64,000 bases of DNA, taken from Nocardia cyriacigeorgica (lineage in GTDB: Bacteria; Actinomycetota; Actinomycetes; Mycobacteriales; Mycobacteriaceae). The notes under the pieces were generated by a model. It was not told where the DNA came from. It worked only from the letters and a program-made list of their open reading frames with translations, and made no database searches. Shown one piece after another: positions 1 through 8,886 of the stretch; within the stretch, counting starts at the first letter, position 1; each line of letters begins with the position of its first letter. Where the stretch lies: the NCBI RefSeq assembly GCF_010858045.1, contig NZ_JAAGVC010000009.1, forward strand, positions 78,645 through 142,644. The letters run 5' to 3'. A program made the translations under genes and the position numbers.

Positions 1-1
1 G

Positions 2-1213
2 GCCGACCATCTGTGGGATACCGGCGGCCTGGCCTTCGGCACCGTCAGCGCGGCCAAGGACGATCAGCAGCTCGAGATCACCACCTTCCGCAGCGACGCC
101 TACGACCGGGTCTCCCGCAATCCGGAGGTCACCTTCGGCGACAGCCTCGAGGGTGATCTGGTGCGGCGCGATTTCACCGTCAACGCGATGGCGGTGAAGA
201 TCGGCGCGGACGGTGCATTGGAGTTCGTCGATCCGCTCGGCGGCATGGACGCCCTGCTCGCGGGCATGCTCGACACCCCGTCGCCGCCGCAGGAATCCTT
301 CGGCGACGATCCGTTGCGGATGCTGCGCGCCGCCCGCTTCGTCTCCCAGCTCGGTTTCACGCTGCATCCGCGGGTGCAGGAGGCGATCACCGAGATGGCC
401 GGTGAGATCGAACGCATCACCGCCGAGCGGGTGCGCACCGAACTGGACAAGCTCATCGCGGGCGCGCATCCCATCGACGGCATCAACATCATGTGCGAGA
501 CCGGGTTGGCTCAGATCGTGCTGCCCGAGGTGCCCGCGATGAAGCTGGAGATCGACGAGCACCACCAGCACAAGGACGTGTACTGGCATTCGCTGACCGT
601 GCTCGAACAGGCCATCGACCAGGAAGAGGGTGATCCCGACCTGGTGCTGCGCTGGGCGGCGCTGCTGCACGACATCGGCAAGCCGGACACCAAACGCAAT
701 GAGCCCGGCGGCGGGGTGAGCTTCCACCATCACGAGGTGGTGGGCGCGAAGATGGTGCGCAAGCGGATGCGGGCGCTGAAATACCCGAAGCAGTTCACCG
801 AGGACGTGGCCAGGCTGGTGTTCCTGCACCTGCGGTTCCATGGCTACGGCAAGGGCCAGTGGACCGATTCCGCGGTGCGCCGCTACGTCACCGATGCGGG
901 TGATCTGCTGCCCCGGCTGCACAAACTGGTGCGCGCCGACTGCACCACCCGCAATAAGCGCCGTGCCGCGGCCCTGCGCGCCACCTATGACGATCTGGAG
1001 CACCGGATCGCGCGGCTGCAGGAGCAGGAGGACCTCGATCGGGTGCGGCCGGACCTCGACGGCAACGCGATCATGGAACTCCTCGGCCTGAAACCGGGGC
1101 CCGAGGTCGGCAAGGCCTGGAAGTACCTGAAGGAACTCCGGCTCGATCGTGGCCCGCTGACCAGGGACGAGGCCGAGGCGGCACTCCTGGAGTGGTGGAA
1201 GAGCCAGCAGTGA
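2..1213 (+). CDS. pcnA: CCA tRNA nucleotidyltransferase, 5' end cut by window
   Basis: Adds or repairs the CCA tail at the 3' end of tRNA using CTP and ATP in the cytoplasm. The gene is already open at the window edge, so its start and the catalytic DxD head motif lie outside. Visible parts are the class II nucleotidyltransferase motif RRDFTVNAMA (visible residues 54-63), the RNA-binding head/neck region around 'GDDPLRMLRAARF', and an HD domain with LLHDIGKPD near visible residue 220. This fits actinobacterial PcnA proteins, which carry a C-terminal HD domain. 403 residues are visible of a family usually 470-490 long. It converges on the next gene, with a short hairpin between them. The family call is firm; the phosphohydrolase role of the HD domain is inferred from other bacteria. 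Confidence 0.95.
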   Translation, partial: ADHLWDTGGLAFGTVSAAKDDQQLEITTFRSDAYDRVSRNPEVTFGDSLEGDLVRRDFTVNAMAVKIGADGALEFVDPLGGMDALLAGMLDTPSPPQESFGDDPLRMLRAARFVSQLGFTLHPRVQEAITEMAGEIERITAERVRTELDKLIAGAHPIDGINIMCETGLAQIVLPEVPAMKLEIDEHHQHKDVYWHSLTVLEQAIDQEEGDPDLVLRWAALLHDIGKPDTKRNEPGGGVSFHHHEVVGAKMVRKRMRALKYPKQFTEDVARLVFLHLRFHGYGKGQWTDSAVRRYVTDAGDLLPRLHKLVRADCTTRNKRRAAALRATYDDLEHRIARLQEQEDLDRVRPDLDGNAIMELLGLKPGPEVGKAWKYLKELRLDRGPLTRDEAEAALLEWWKSQQ

Positions 1214-1238
1214 GGCGGCTGCTCGGCTGATCCGGCCG

Positions 1239-1255
1239 GACCGGCGCGGCCGGTC
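1239..1255. terminator. Short inverted repeat between convergent genes
   Basis: GACCGGC and GCCGGTC form a 7-bp perfect stem with a 3-base loop. It sits between the stop of pcnA and the stop of the convergent gene, touching the latter. There is no T-tract on either side, as is common for high-GC actinobacterial terminators. The terminator role is inferred from position only. Confidence 0.4.
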
Positions 1256-2070
1256 TAGAACACGATCAGCGTCGTCCCCGCGACGATCGCCGCGCGCATC
1301 TGCGCCAGGTCGATCGAACCGCTGACCTCCGGCAACTCGATCCGGAACCGCACAAGTTCCCCCTCGCGGGCGGCGTGCACGACGCGCGCGTCGTTGGGCA
1401 GTTCGGGCAGGCGGATCGGGCGAACGGTACGCATCCGTCGCGGTATCGGCACACCGAACCAGCCGGCCCGGCGCACGTCGAGGGTGAGCAGGTTGTCGCG
1501 CACCCAGGCGTCGGCGACCGCGGTGATCCGGCGCTGCCGGTGTACGGCGCGGACCAGGCCGTCCGGCGCGAGGGAGAGTTTCCAATCCAGCTGTTGCTCG
1601 TTGAGCCAGTCGACCAGGGCGGCGGTGGTCACGGTGCCCTCGACATCGAGTTGTGCGGTGCGCACTTTGGTGGGCACACCGGGGATGAGCCGCACGCCGT
1701 GCGCGATCACCGTCATCTCGCGGATCGGGTGCCGATCCCACTGCAGGTCGGTGAGCACCGTCTTGGTCTGGAAGTGCGCGCCGCGGCGGCGCACCTTCAA
1801 TACCTCGAGGGTCGCGGTCAGATCATGGCCGAGCAGGGTCGCGGTGACTTCCTGGCCGCCGAATCGGCTCAGGATGCCCTCACTGAGCACGGTGAGCAGC
1901 ACATCGGGCATGAGCGCGGTCACCGTGCCCGCACCCAGATCGGCCACCGGATCCACCCAGGCCGTGGTGTAGGAAATCCACTGCTCCAGCGAGGACTGCT
2001 CGAACAGCCGCTTGCCGAAGTCCACTGCCCACAGCGGTGACCAGGACTTCGGGTCGAAATACGTGGCCAT
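1255..2070 (-). CDS. Conserved hypothetical protein, possibly LmeA/DUF2993-like
   Basis: A 271-residue protein of unknown function. The ATG at 2070 is preferred: it opens with MATYFDPKSW and the longer open frame upstream runs antisense through pxpA. No signal peptide or membrane helix is evident. The second half alternates short beta-strand-like stretches ('VDVEGTV', 'LAPDGLV', 'LLTLDVRRAGWFG') and a 'TVTTAALVDWLN' helix, a pattern resembling the lipid-binding DUF2993/LmeA proteins of mycolata, but LmeA itself is secreted and this protein is not obviously so. That assignment is tentative. It is transcribed divergently from pxpA and converges on pcnA. Confidence 0.7.
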   Translation of the reverse strand: MATYFDPKSWSPLWAVDFGKRLFEQSSLEQWISYTTAWVDPVADLGAGTVTALMPDVLLTVLSEGILSRFGGQEVTATLLGHDLTATLEVLKVRRRGAHFQTKTVLTDLQWDRHPIREMTVIAHGVRLIPGVPTKVRTAQLDVEGTVTTAALVDWLNEQQLDWKLSLAPDGLVRAVHRQRRITAVADAWVRDNLLTLDVRRAGWFGVPIPRRMRTVRPIRLPELPNDARVVHAAREGELVRFRIELPEVSGSIDLAQMRAAIVAGTTLIVF

Positions 2071-2220
2071 GATTGCTCCGAGCGTACTGGCCCGGCCCGG
2101 CGACGACCATCGCCGAATCTGCCCTCGACGGCGGCCGATACCCCGCGACCGGGCCAGGACTGCGATCCTTGTCTGCGGAATCACACCCCGGGGACAATGG
2201 TGACGACGGGAAGGACGCGC

Positions 2221-2976
2221 ATGGCGCTGGATCTGAACAGTGATCTCGGCGAAGGCTTCGGGCCGTGGACGATGGGCGATGACGCGGCGATGCTCGACAT
2301 CGTCACCAGCGCCAACATCGCCTGCGGCGGGCACGCCGGTGATCCGACGATCATGCGCCGCACCTGCGCGTCGGCGGTGGAGAAGGGCGTCCGGATCGGT
2401 GCCCACGTCGGCTACCGCGATCTGGCCGGATTCGGCCGGCGCGCGATCGCGGTGGCGCCCGCCGAACTGCGCGACGAGGTGCTGTACCAGATCGGCGGCC
2501 TGGATGGTTTCGCCCGCGCCGAGGGCGACCGGGTGCGGTATGTGAAGCCGCACGGCGCGCTCTATCACGCGGCCGCACGGGATCGGAAGATCGCCGACGC
2601 GGTGCTGGCCGCGGTCGCCGAATATGATCCCGAGCTCGCGCTGCTCGGCCCGGCCGGTACCGAACTCGAACACGCCGCCGGCCATATCGGGGTGCGGTTC
2701 ATCGGCGAGGGGTTCGCCGATCGCGGCTACACCCCGTCCGGTGGACTCGCCGAGCGCGGTACCTCCGGGGCGATTCTGCATACCAATGAGGCGGTCGCCC
2801 AGGCGGTCTCGATCGCCATGTCCGGCACCGCGCGCACCGTCGGCGGGTCCGGTGAGGTCACCGTGCGCGCGACGAGCATCTGCGTGCACGGCGATACCCC
2901 CGAGGCGGTGGACATGGCCCGGCTGATCCGGGAGACGCTGGATGAGGTCGGCGTGGTGGTCGCGCCCTTCAGCTGA
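2221..2976 (+). CDS. pxpA: 5-oxoprolinase subunit A (LamB/YcsF family)
   Basis: Subunit of the ATP-dependent 5-oxoprolinase PxpABC, which opens the pyroglutamate ring to glutamate. The 251-residue protein starts with the family hallmark DLNSDLGEGFG (residues 3-13) and carries SANIACGGHAGD near residue 35 and VKPHGALYH near 105, the conserved metal and substrate-site regions of the LamB/YcsF family. The ATG at 2221 is chosen because GGGAAGGA lies just upstream and it starts right before the conserved motif; an ATG-frame extension to 2197 exists. It is followed by pxpB and pxpC on the same strand, the usual trio. Confidence 0.93.
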   Translation: MALDLNSDLGEGFGPWTMGDDAAMLDIVTSANIACGGHAGDPTIMRRTCASAVEKGVRIGAHVGYRDLAGFGRRAIAVAPAELRDEVLYQIGGLDGFARAEGDRVRYVKPHGALYHAAARDRKIADAVLAAVAEYDPELALLGPAGTELEHAAGHIGVRFIGEGFADRGYTPSGGLAERGTSGAILHTNEAVAQAVSIAMSGTARTVGGSGEVTVRATSICVHGDTPEAVDMARLIRETLDEVGVVVAPFS

Positions 2977-3065
2977 ACGGGGTGACCCGCCCCGGCCGGG
3001 TGCGCGCGATCGCCGATAGTGCGCGCGCGGGGGCCGTACCATCGGTGGCCTGGAGGGAGGCGCTG

Positions 3066-3770
3066 ATGACAACATCGACCGGTTCGGTGCCCCACCGGGC
3101 GCGTACCGATGCCGCCGCGCAGGCCATTCGCCCGGCCGGTGATCGCGCCTTTCTGCTCACTCCGCATCCGGCGGACGCGGTAGCGGAATTGGCTGCGACA
3201 CTGCGCGATCGGCGGCTCGACGGGGTGCAGGATGTGCTACCCGCCGCCGAAACCGTGCTGGTCACGCTGCGATCCACCCGCGACGCCGAGCCGGTCCGGC
3301 GGGCGTTGCGCACCGTCCTCGAGGAGCTGTCCGAGCGCGCCGATTCCGGCGACGTTTCCCGTGGAACATCGCCCGTGGGCGAGCCGGTGGTGATCCCCGT
3401 GCACTACGACGGCGCCGATCTGGACGAGGTCGCCCGGACGCTCGGCCTCGGCGTCGAGGGCGTGATCGCCGCGCACACCGGAACCGTATGGCATTGCGCC
3501 TTCGTCGGTTTCGCGCCCGGCTTCGGCTACCTGCGCTCCCCCGACGACCGCCTCACCGTGCCGCGCCGCGCCGAGTCGCGGACGGCGATCCCGGCCGGGA
3601 GCGTCGCGTTGGCGGGCGGATATTCGGCGGTTTATCCGCGTAAGTCGCCGGGCGGGTGGCAGTTGATCGGACGTACCGAGCTGACCATGTGGGACGTCGA
3701 TCGCGATCCGCCCGCGCTGATCCGAGCGGGCACCGCGGTGCGTTTCGTCGATGCTCGGGCAAGCCGATGA
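3066..3770 (+). CDS. pxpB: 5-oxoprolinase subunit B (KipI family)
   Basis: KipI-like subunit of 5-oxoprolinase, working as a complex with PxpC in the cytoplasm. The 234-residue protein has the family core 'VIPVHYDGADLDEVA' followed by 'HTGTVWHCAFVGFAPGFGYL' and 'TAIPAGSVALAGGYSAVYP', close to B. subtilis KipI and E. coli PxpB. The start at 3066 follows a GGAGGGAGG ribosome site; the frame stays open to 2982 but that extension is arginine- and alanine-rich and unlike the family. It lies about 90 bases after pxpA and about 95 before pxpC. Confidence 0.92.
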   Translation: MTTSTGSVPHRARTDAAAQAIRPAGDRAFLLTPHPADAVAELAATLRDRRLDGVQDVLPAAETVLVTLRSTRDAEPVRRALRTVLEELSERADSGDVSRGTSPVGEPVVIPVHYDGADLDEVARTLGLGVEGVIAAHTGTVWHCAFVGFAPGFGYLRSPDDRLTVPRRAESRTAIPAGSVALAGGYSAVYPRKSPGGWQLIGRTELTMWDVDRDPPALIRAGTAVRFVDARASR

Positions 3771-3866
3771 GACCGGGCTACGGCGCACGCGCGGATGAGC
3801 TCAGCGCGCCCGCGCCGACGGGACGATGAGAGCGGACGGGTCTGTGGCAGCGCCGGGGAGGCAGGA

Positions 3867-4733
3867 ATGACCGACGATGCGAAACTCCTGGTCGAACGGG
3901 TGGGTCCGCTGGCGACCATCCAGGATCTCGGCCGCGCCGGTTGGTTCGATTCGGGCGTCGGTGTATCCGGAGCGGCCGATCGCGCGGCGCTCCGATTGGC
4001 CAATCGGCTGGTCGGGAATCCGGAGGGTCATGCCGGGATCGAGGTGTTGCTCGGCGGTGTGCGAGTGCGGACCATGCGCCACACCACGCTCGCCATCACG
4101 GGAGCGCCCGCGCCGGTGACGGTCGACGGCCGTCCGGTCGGGCATGCCAGCGTGCTGGAACTCGAAGCGGACCAAGTCGTTTCGCTCGGCCTCGCGTCGA
4201 CGGGGTTGCGCAGTTATATCGGCGTGCGCGGCGGCGTCGACGTCGCGCCGGTACTCGGCTCGCGCAGCCGCGACACCATGTCCGGGATCGGGCCGCGACC
4301 GCTGCGCGCGGGTGATGAGGTGCCCATCGGCCCTGCGCCACGGACCTTTCCGATCCTCGACCTCGCGCCGCTGCCGAATCTGCCGGTGGTGCTGGAGATT
4401 CGAGCCATGCCCGGCCCACGGGACGACTGGTTCACCGATCCGGCGGCCTTGTTCGCAGGCAGCTGGTCGGTCAGCGCCGACGTCGACCGGGTCGGTGCGC
4501 GGCTGCGCCGGGAATCCGGGCCGCCGCTGGAACGATCTCGCACACAGGAACTTCCGACCGAGGGGGTCGCGCTCGGCGCCATTCAGGTGCCGCCGGCCGG
4601 GCAACCGGTGGTGTTTCTCGCCGATCACCCGATCACCGGTGGCTATCCGGTGATCGCGGTGGTGGCCGATGCCGACATCGACCTCATGGCGCAGGCCAGG
4701 CCCGGGCAGACGGTGCGGTTCCGGCGCTGCTGA
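3867..4733 (+). CDS. pxpC: 5-oxoprolinase subunit C (KipA family)
   Basis: Biotin-dependent-carboxylase-like (KipA/PxpC) subunit of 5-oxoprolinase. The 288-residue protein shows the typical opening 'VERVGPLATIQDLGRAGW', then 'GVSGAADRAALRLANRLVGN' and 'YIGVRGGVD', and ends with 'GQPVVFLADHPITGGYPVIAVV'. The ATG at 3867 has GGGGAGGCAGGA upstream. Its stop (4731-4733) abuts the stop of the convergent DUF4185 gene with no spacer, so any terminator must lie inside coding sequence. Confidence 0.92.
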   Translation: MTDDAKLLVERVGPLATIQDLGRAGWFDSGVGVSGAADRAALRLANRLVGNPEGHAGIEVLLGGVRVRTMRHTTLAITGAPAPVTVDGRPVGHASVLELEADQVVSLGLASTGLRSYIGVRGGVDVAPVLGSRSRDTMSGIGPRPLRAGDEVPIGPAPRTFPILDLAPLPNLPVVLEIRAMPGPRDDWFTDPAALFAGSWSVSADVDRVGARLRRESGPPLERSRTQELPTEGVALGAIQVPPAGQPVVFLADHPITGGYPVIAVVADADIDLMAQARPGQTVRFRRC

Positions 4734-6359
4734 TCAGGGCTGATCGAGGCGGGCGTGCATGAGATAGACGTTGTAACTGTCCCAGGCCGAGATGGTGAAA
4801 TACAGATCCTTCGCCGTCGACCACGGATGGATGAAGCCGCCGTAGGACTTGGGGTAGTCGGTGGTCGACACCAGCGGCACCGCCTCGGTCCACGCACCCT
4901 GCGGTGACGCCGCGGTCCGCAGGACGATCGCGCCGCGCGCCGAATCCAGATACACCATCTGCCAGCGGTCCGATTCCGCGTCGTAGCGAACCGACAGTTC
5001 CGAAGCGATCCCGGGAACCAATGGGGTCGCGAGGTTTTCGGCCGCGGGCGCCCAGGTGCCGCCCACCCAGTACTGATAGGCCGACTTGTTGAGCACCTCG
5101 TCCTTTGGCACCCTGGCCAGGCCGATCACGCCGATGCGCCCGTTGGGTGTGCCGAACATGTAGACGTAATCGCCCTGCGGGACCATCGCCGCCACCTGGA
5201 ACCGGCCGAGCCCGAACAGGTTCTCCCACTTGGCATGCTGATCCTTGACCCAGGTGCTGCCGTTGTCGTCGGAGTAGGCGATCCCGCCGTAATTGGTCCA
5301 CCACAGGCCGGGGATGCGGCTCCAGCGGTTCACCGACATATAGCTCAGGTACTGGCGGTCGCCGAGGGCGAAGCCGGAGGTGGGGATGGTGGTGGTCTCC
5401 CAGTTCTTCACCTTGCGGCTGCCGAGGAGTTCGGCGGCGTGGCAGCGGCTGTCCTGCACCATGGTGTCGATCCGCAGCCCGTCGGCGAGGTCGCGGTCGG
5501 TGCTGTAACCGAGGACGTTGCTGCGCCAGTCCTCGTCCGCGCCGCCCGCGCCGCCCGGACTCCAGCCCTTGCCGAAGGTGTCGCCGAACACCACGGCCAC
5601 CTCACCGGGCCGGTTCTCCCACATCAGGCCGAGATCGGTGCCGTCGACCTGCCAGCGCACATCGGTCCGGTTCGCCGAGCCGGGGCCGGTGACCTGCTCG
5701 ACCAACCGCACCGACTCCACCCGGGCCGGCGCGACCGCGGCGCTCAGCGGTCCGGGTTCGGCGGGGTGCACCACGTGGGGCGGTGCGGGTTGCGGTGGGT
5801 CGCCCGGCTCGCCGGGTACCGGGACCGGGATGGGTTCGATCTCGGGTTTGATCTGGATCTTGGGCAGTTTGATCGGCTCGGCGGAACCGGAGGAGCTGCC
5901 GGAACCGGAACCAGGGCCCGAGCCACTACTCGAACCCGAACCCGGCGGCGCCGGTGGCGACTGCGGGGCGGGAGCCGATTCTTCCGGCTTCGCGTTGTCG
6001 CGGATATCGGGGCACGGGTTGCGGCAGGGATCGCTCGGCAGCGGCTCCGGCACGATCCGGGTGTTGTCCTGCGGCGGGTCCGGCACCGGCACGGGGGTGA
6101 GCTGCGGGACCGGAACCGGGATATCGATCTGCGGCGGCAGCGGTGGCGCGGGCGGCTGAGCGGGGTCCGGCTCACGGGCGAGCGGATCGAAACCCACCTC
6201 GCCGCAACTGTTCACCGGCGGCGGCGCCCACGGAAACGGTGCCGCCTGCACCGGCGCAGGCACCGCGAGCACACCCGTGAGCAGCACGCCGAACAGGGCG
6301 GGACGGAGCGGGGCGGCGGCGCGGGAGTGGATACCGAGGTGGTTCGGCAGAAGTCCCAT
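4734..6359 (-). CDS. Secreted DUF4185 protein, likely endo-D-arabinanase (GH183) type
   Basis: A 541-residue exported protein. After the ATG at 6359 there is a signal peptide (hydrophobic 'PALFGVLLTGVLAVPAPVQA', cleavage after AQA-like site near residue 40), then about 180 residues of proline-rich and Gly/Ser-rich linker (runs of PVPVP, SGSGPGSGSGSS), then a C-terminal DUF4185 domain of about 310 residues with 'GTDLGLMWE', 'VVFGDTFG', 'NNYGGIAYSDDNGSTW'-like and 'GGFIHPWST' segments. DUF4185 proteins include endo-D-arabinanases of family GH183 that cut the D-arabinan of arabinogalactan and lipoarabinomannan, so a role in turnover of this organism's own wall is likely but inferred. The long linker could let the catalytic domain reach across the wall. 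Confidence 0.82.
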   Translation of the reverse strand: MGLLPNHLGIHSRAAAPLRPALFGVLLTGVLAVPAPVQAAPFPWAPPPVNSCGEVGFDPLAREPDPAQPPAPPLPPQIDIPVPVPQLTPVPVPDPPQDNTRIVPEPLPSDPCRNPCPDIRDNAKPEESAPAPQSPPAPPGSGSSSGSGPGSGSGSSSGSAEPIKLPKIQIKPEIEPIPVPVPGEPGDPPQPAPPHVVHPAEPGPLSAAVAPARVESVRLVEQVTGPGSANRTDVRWQVDGTDLGLMWENRPGEVAVVFGDTFGKGWSPGGAGGADEDWRSNVLGYSTDRDLADGLRIDTMVQDSRCHAAELLGSRKVKNWETTTIPTSGFALGDRQYLSYMSVNRWSRIPGLWWTNYGGIAYSDDNGSTWVKDQHAKWENLFGLGRFQVAAMVPQGDYVYMFGTPNGRIGVIGLARVPKDEVLNKSAYQYWVGGTWAPAAENLATPLVPGIASELSVRYDAESDRWQMVYLDSARGAIVLRTAASPQGAWTEAVPLVSTTDYPKSYGGFIHPWSTAKDLYFTISAWDSYNVYLMHARLDQP

Positions 6360-6559
6360 GGCGCGGCGGCTCCCGGGTCGGATCGGAACGGGCGTACCTG
6401 ATCCCGTGGCCCCACCGGTGCAGCCGGCTCCGGGGCCCGGCCGGATCAAGCGAAGATCAACTTACCGTGCGGGAAGCACGAATCGAGGGATGGGAGCCCC
6501 CGATCGACGAATGTTGCTCGCGGTGGAACCGGATCGGCGCGCGCCGCGTCCAAGCAGAT

Positions 6560-7258
6560 ATGAACGAGATCGAGTACGCCTTCGGAACCGGCGACGGCGC
6601 CGTCGACGTCTGGTCGACGCAGGCGAATCTGGAACTGGCCGGATCGCCGGACGCCGTGCAGCTGGACTTCGACGGCGACGGGCTGATCGACGACGCCATG
6701 TGGGACACCCAGGGCGATGGCGTCGCCGACGTCGCCGCCCTCGACCTGAACGACGACGGCGTACTCGATGCCTTCTTCACCGACCCGTCCGGCACGGGCG
6801 TCTGGGACCACCAGATCACCGGAACCAGCGCCGACGCGGCCAGTGAGCCCCTGGACTGGATCGTCCGAGGCGATGCCCCGCCGGCCCCCGCCGGTCACGA
6901 CTCCCCCGCCGGGTACGCGGCCACACACCCCGGCCCCGCGGAGGATCCGCGCGCGGGGCAGGCCGCGCCCGAGTCGGTTTCCGGGCAGCACGCCCCGCCC
7001 CATCCGGCGCCGTCGATGGGTCCTTCCGGCGGGCACGGCGACCAGCCGCCTCTCGCGAGTCGGCCCGGCCCGATGCCCGCGCCGCCGCAGCCGATTCCGC
7101 CGGTGGATCCGTTCGGGCGGCCGGATATGCAGCCGGGCAATCCAGCGGGCCTGGTGGTGCAGTTCGACCTGGAGATGCAGGTGCATGCGTTGCCCGGGCA
7201 GCAAGAACTGTCTGTGGATCCGGCGGTGGCCGGGTCCACAGCCGACGAGCGGGGCTGA
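6560..7258 (+). CDS. Hypothetical protein with three calcium-loop-like repeats (DUF6802-like)
   Basis: A 232-residue protein of unknown function. Residues about 30-75 hold three aspartate-rich 13-residue repeats, DFDGDGLIDD, DTQGDGVADV and DLNDDGVLDA, which match the D-x-D-G-D-G style loops of EF-hand or thrombospondin type-3 repeats and suggest calcium binding. The rest is a proline-, glycine- and histidine-rich low-complexity tail ending in 'VVQFDLEMQVHALPG'. No signal peptide is visible. The ATG at 6560 is preferred; a GTG at 6467 in frame would add 31 atypical residues. It is divergent from the DUF4185 gene. Similar short proteins are annotated DUF6802 in Nocardia and Rhodococcus; that label is from memory and tentative. 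Confidence 0.75.
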   Translation: MNEIEYAFGTGDGAVDVWSTQANLELAGSPDAVQLDFDGDGLIDDAMWDTQGDGVADVAALDLNDDGVLDAFFTDPSGTGVWDHQITGTSADAASEPLDWIVRGDAPPAPAGHDSPAGYAATHPGPAEDPRAGQAAPESVSGQHAPPHPAPSMGPSGGHGDQPPLASRPGPMPAPPQPIPPVDPFGRPDMQPGNPAGLVVQFDLEMQVHALPGQQELSVDPAVAGSTADERG

Positions 7259-7401
7259 GCGTCCTCCTCGTCCAGCCGGTCCGGGCAGGATCGACGAACT
7301 CCGCCGACGTTCGAGGGGTCGATGTGCGGGGTTGGCCGATCCGCCTGGACACCCGGGGCTTATCGGCTACTCGACGTGAACAGCGCGTTGACGCTACCGG
7401 C

Positions 7402-8808
7402 TCAGCGCGTGCTCCTCGCCGCCCGTGCACGCCGGGAGTTCAGGGCGATGGCGGCTACGCCCGCGCAATAGATGGCCGCACCGGCCGCCACCACCGGCAG
7501 TGACCGGCCGTCGGTGGGGACGACCAGCGCGGTGAGCGCGATGGCCAGCACGAACGCCACATTGAACACGGTGTCCTGGAGGGCGAACACCTGGCCGCGC
7601 CGGGTGTCGTCGACATCGATCTGCATGGCCGCGTCACCGGTGAGTTTGATGGTCTGGCCGGCCAAACCGAACAGGAAGGCCCCGGCAAGCAGCAGTTGGT
7701 GGGCCCGATGCGCGGCGTCACCCGTGTCGGCCACCGCGATCGGCGTCACCAGCAGCAGCTGCACTGCCGTCGCGGTCACCAAGCCCGCCAGCACGGTGCG
7801 CGGCCTGCCCAACCGTGGGATCAGCACCGGCGCGACCACCGCGGCCACCAGCATGCCGCTCGCCGTCGCGGCGATCGCGACACCGAAGCCGATCAGGCCG
7901 CTGTCCACGCCCGAGCCGTCCGAGGGCGCCTGCCGCAGCACCAGCACCATGATCAGCGTGTTCATCCCGAACACGATGCGGTGCGTGCCGATACCGATCA
8001 TCGCGGTGGTGACCTGCACCGAATCCCAGACCGCGCGGGCGCCGGTGCGCAGTCCGGTCGCGACCGCGCGCACCGTGCCGGTTCGTGCGGCCGACCCGGC
8101 TTCCGGGCCGAGCGCGCGAGCCGCGAATCCGGCCGCCAGCAGCGCACCCGCCACCGAACCGGTCGCGCTCGCGCCCACCGCGACCGCCGATCCGGTATCC
8201 CCCGCGCCGATCAGCCCGATCACCGCGACCGACGCCGCGGCCCCCACCCCGGCACAGCCGGAGGCCACCGTGGCGAGCACCGAATTCGTCGGCACCAGCC
8301 AGCGCTGCGCCAGCACCCGTGGCAGCGCGGCCGAGACCCCCGCCATCACGAACCTGCTGATCCCCACCACCGCGAGCGCGAGCAACAGCAGCGGCGTCTC
8401 GCCGATCCCGCCGAGCAGGCCGAGGCTCACGACACCGATCAGCACTGCCCGCAGCACATTCGCCACCAGCAGCACCGTGCGCCGATCCCATCGGTCCAGC
8501 AGCGCGCCCGCGTACGGTCCGATGAAGGAATACGGGAGCAACAGCACCGCGAACCCGGCCGCGATGGCCAGTGGATCGGTCTCGCGTTCGGGATTGAACA
8601 GGATGGCACCCGAGAGCGCCGCCTGGAACATGCCGTCACCGAACTGTCCGGTGAACCGGACCAGCGCAAGCCGCGCCACACCGGGGCTCTCCCGCAGGGC
8701 GGTGCGAAAAGCCCTGGCCTTGCCGAGCGCGTTCATCGGCGGTGCGGGGGCGGCAGGCTCGCCGGACTCGTCCGCCCCATGGCGGTTGTCGGGGCGAGCA
8801 CTGGACAC
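7402..8808 (-). CDS. MFS transporter
   Basis: A 468-residue major facilitator permease. The hydrophobic core starts after about 35 polar residues; 'RFTGQFGDGMFQAALSGAILF' is helix 1 and the loop 'GALLDRWDRRTVLL' matches the conserved MFS loop 2-3 signature. Ten to twelve membrane segments can be traced to 'AAGAAIYCAGVAAIAL' at the end. It begins with a GTG at 8808; an ATG 25 codons later (MNALGKARAF) is an alternative. It stands alone, so the substrate cannot be inferred. The N-terminal region resembles the MFS_3 / EntS-like subgroup, only loosely. Confidence 0.88.
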   Translation of the reverse strand: MSSARPDNRHGADESGEPAAPAPPMNALGKARAFRTALRESPGVARLALVRFTGQFGDGMFQAALSGAILFNPERETDPLAIAAGFAVLLLPYSFIGPYAGALLDRWDRRTVLLVANVLRAVLIGVVSLGLLGGIGETPLLLLALAVVGISRFVMAGVSAALPRVLAQRWLVPTNSVLATVASGCAGVGAAASVAVIGLIGAGDTGSAVAVGASATGSVAGALLAAGFAARALGPEAGSAARTGTVRAVATGLRTGARAVWDSVQVTTAMIGIGTHRIVFGMNTLIMVLVLRQAPSDGSGVDSGLIGFGVAIAATASGMLVAAVVAPVLIPRLGRPRTVLAGLVTATAVQLLLVTPIAVADTGDAAHRAHQLLLAGAFLFGLAGQTIKLTGDAAMQIDVDDTRRGQVFALQDTVFNVAFVLAIALTALVVPTDGRSLPVVAAGAAIYCAGVAAIALNSRRARAARSTR

Positions 8809-8886
8809 GGCCGTGAGGCTACCCGGAGCAGGTTCTGTCCATATTTCCCAGCATGCCCGGCCGTGGTCGCCGCGGTGCGGGAGTGG

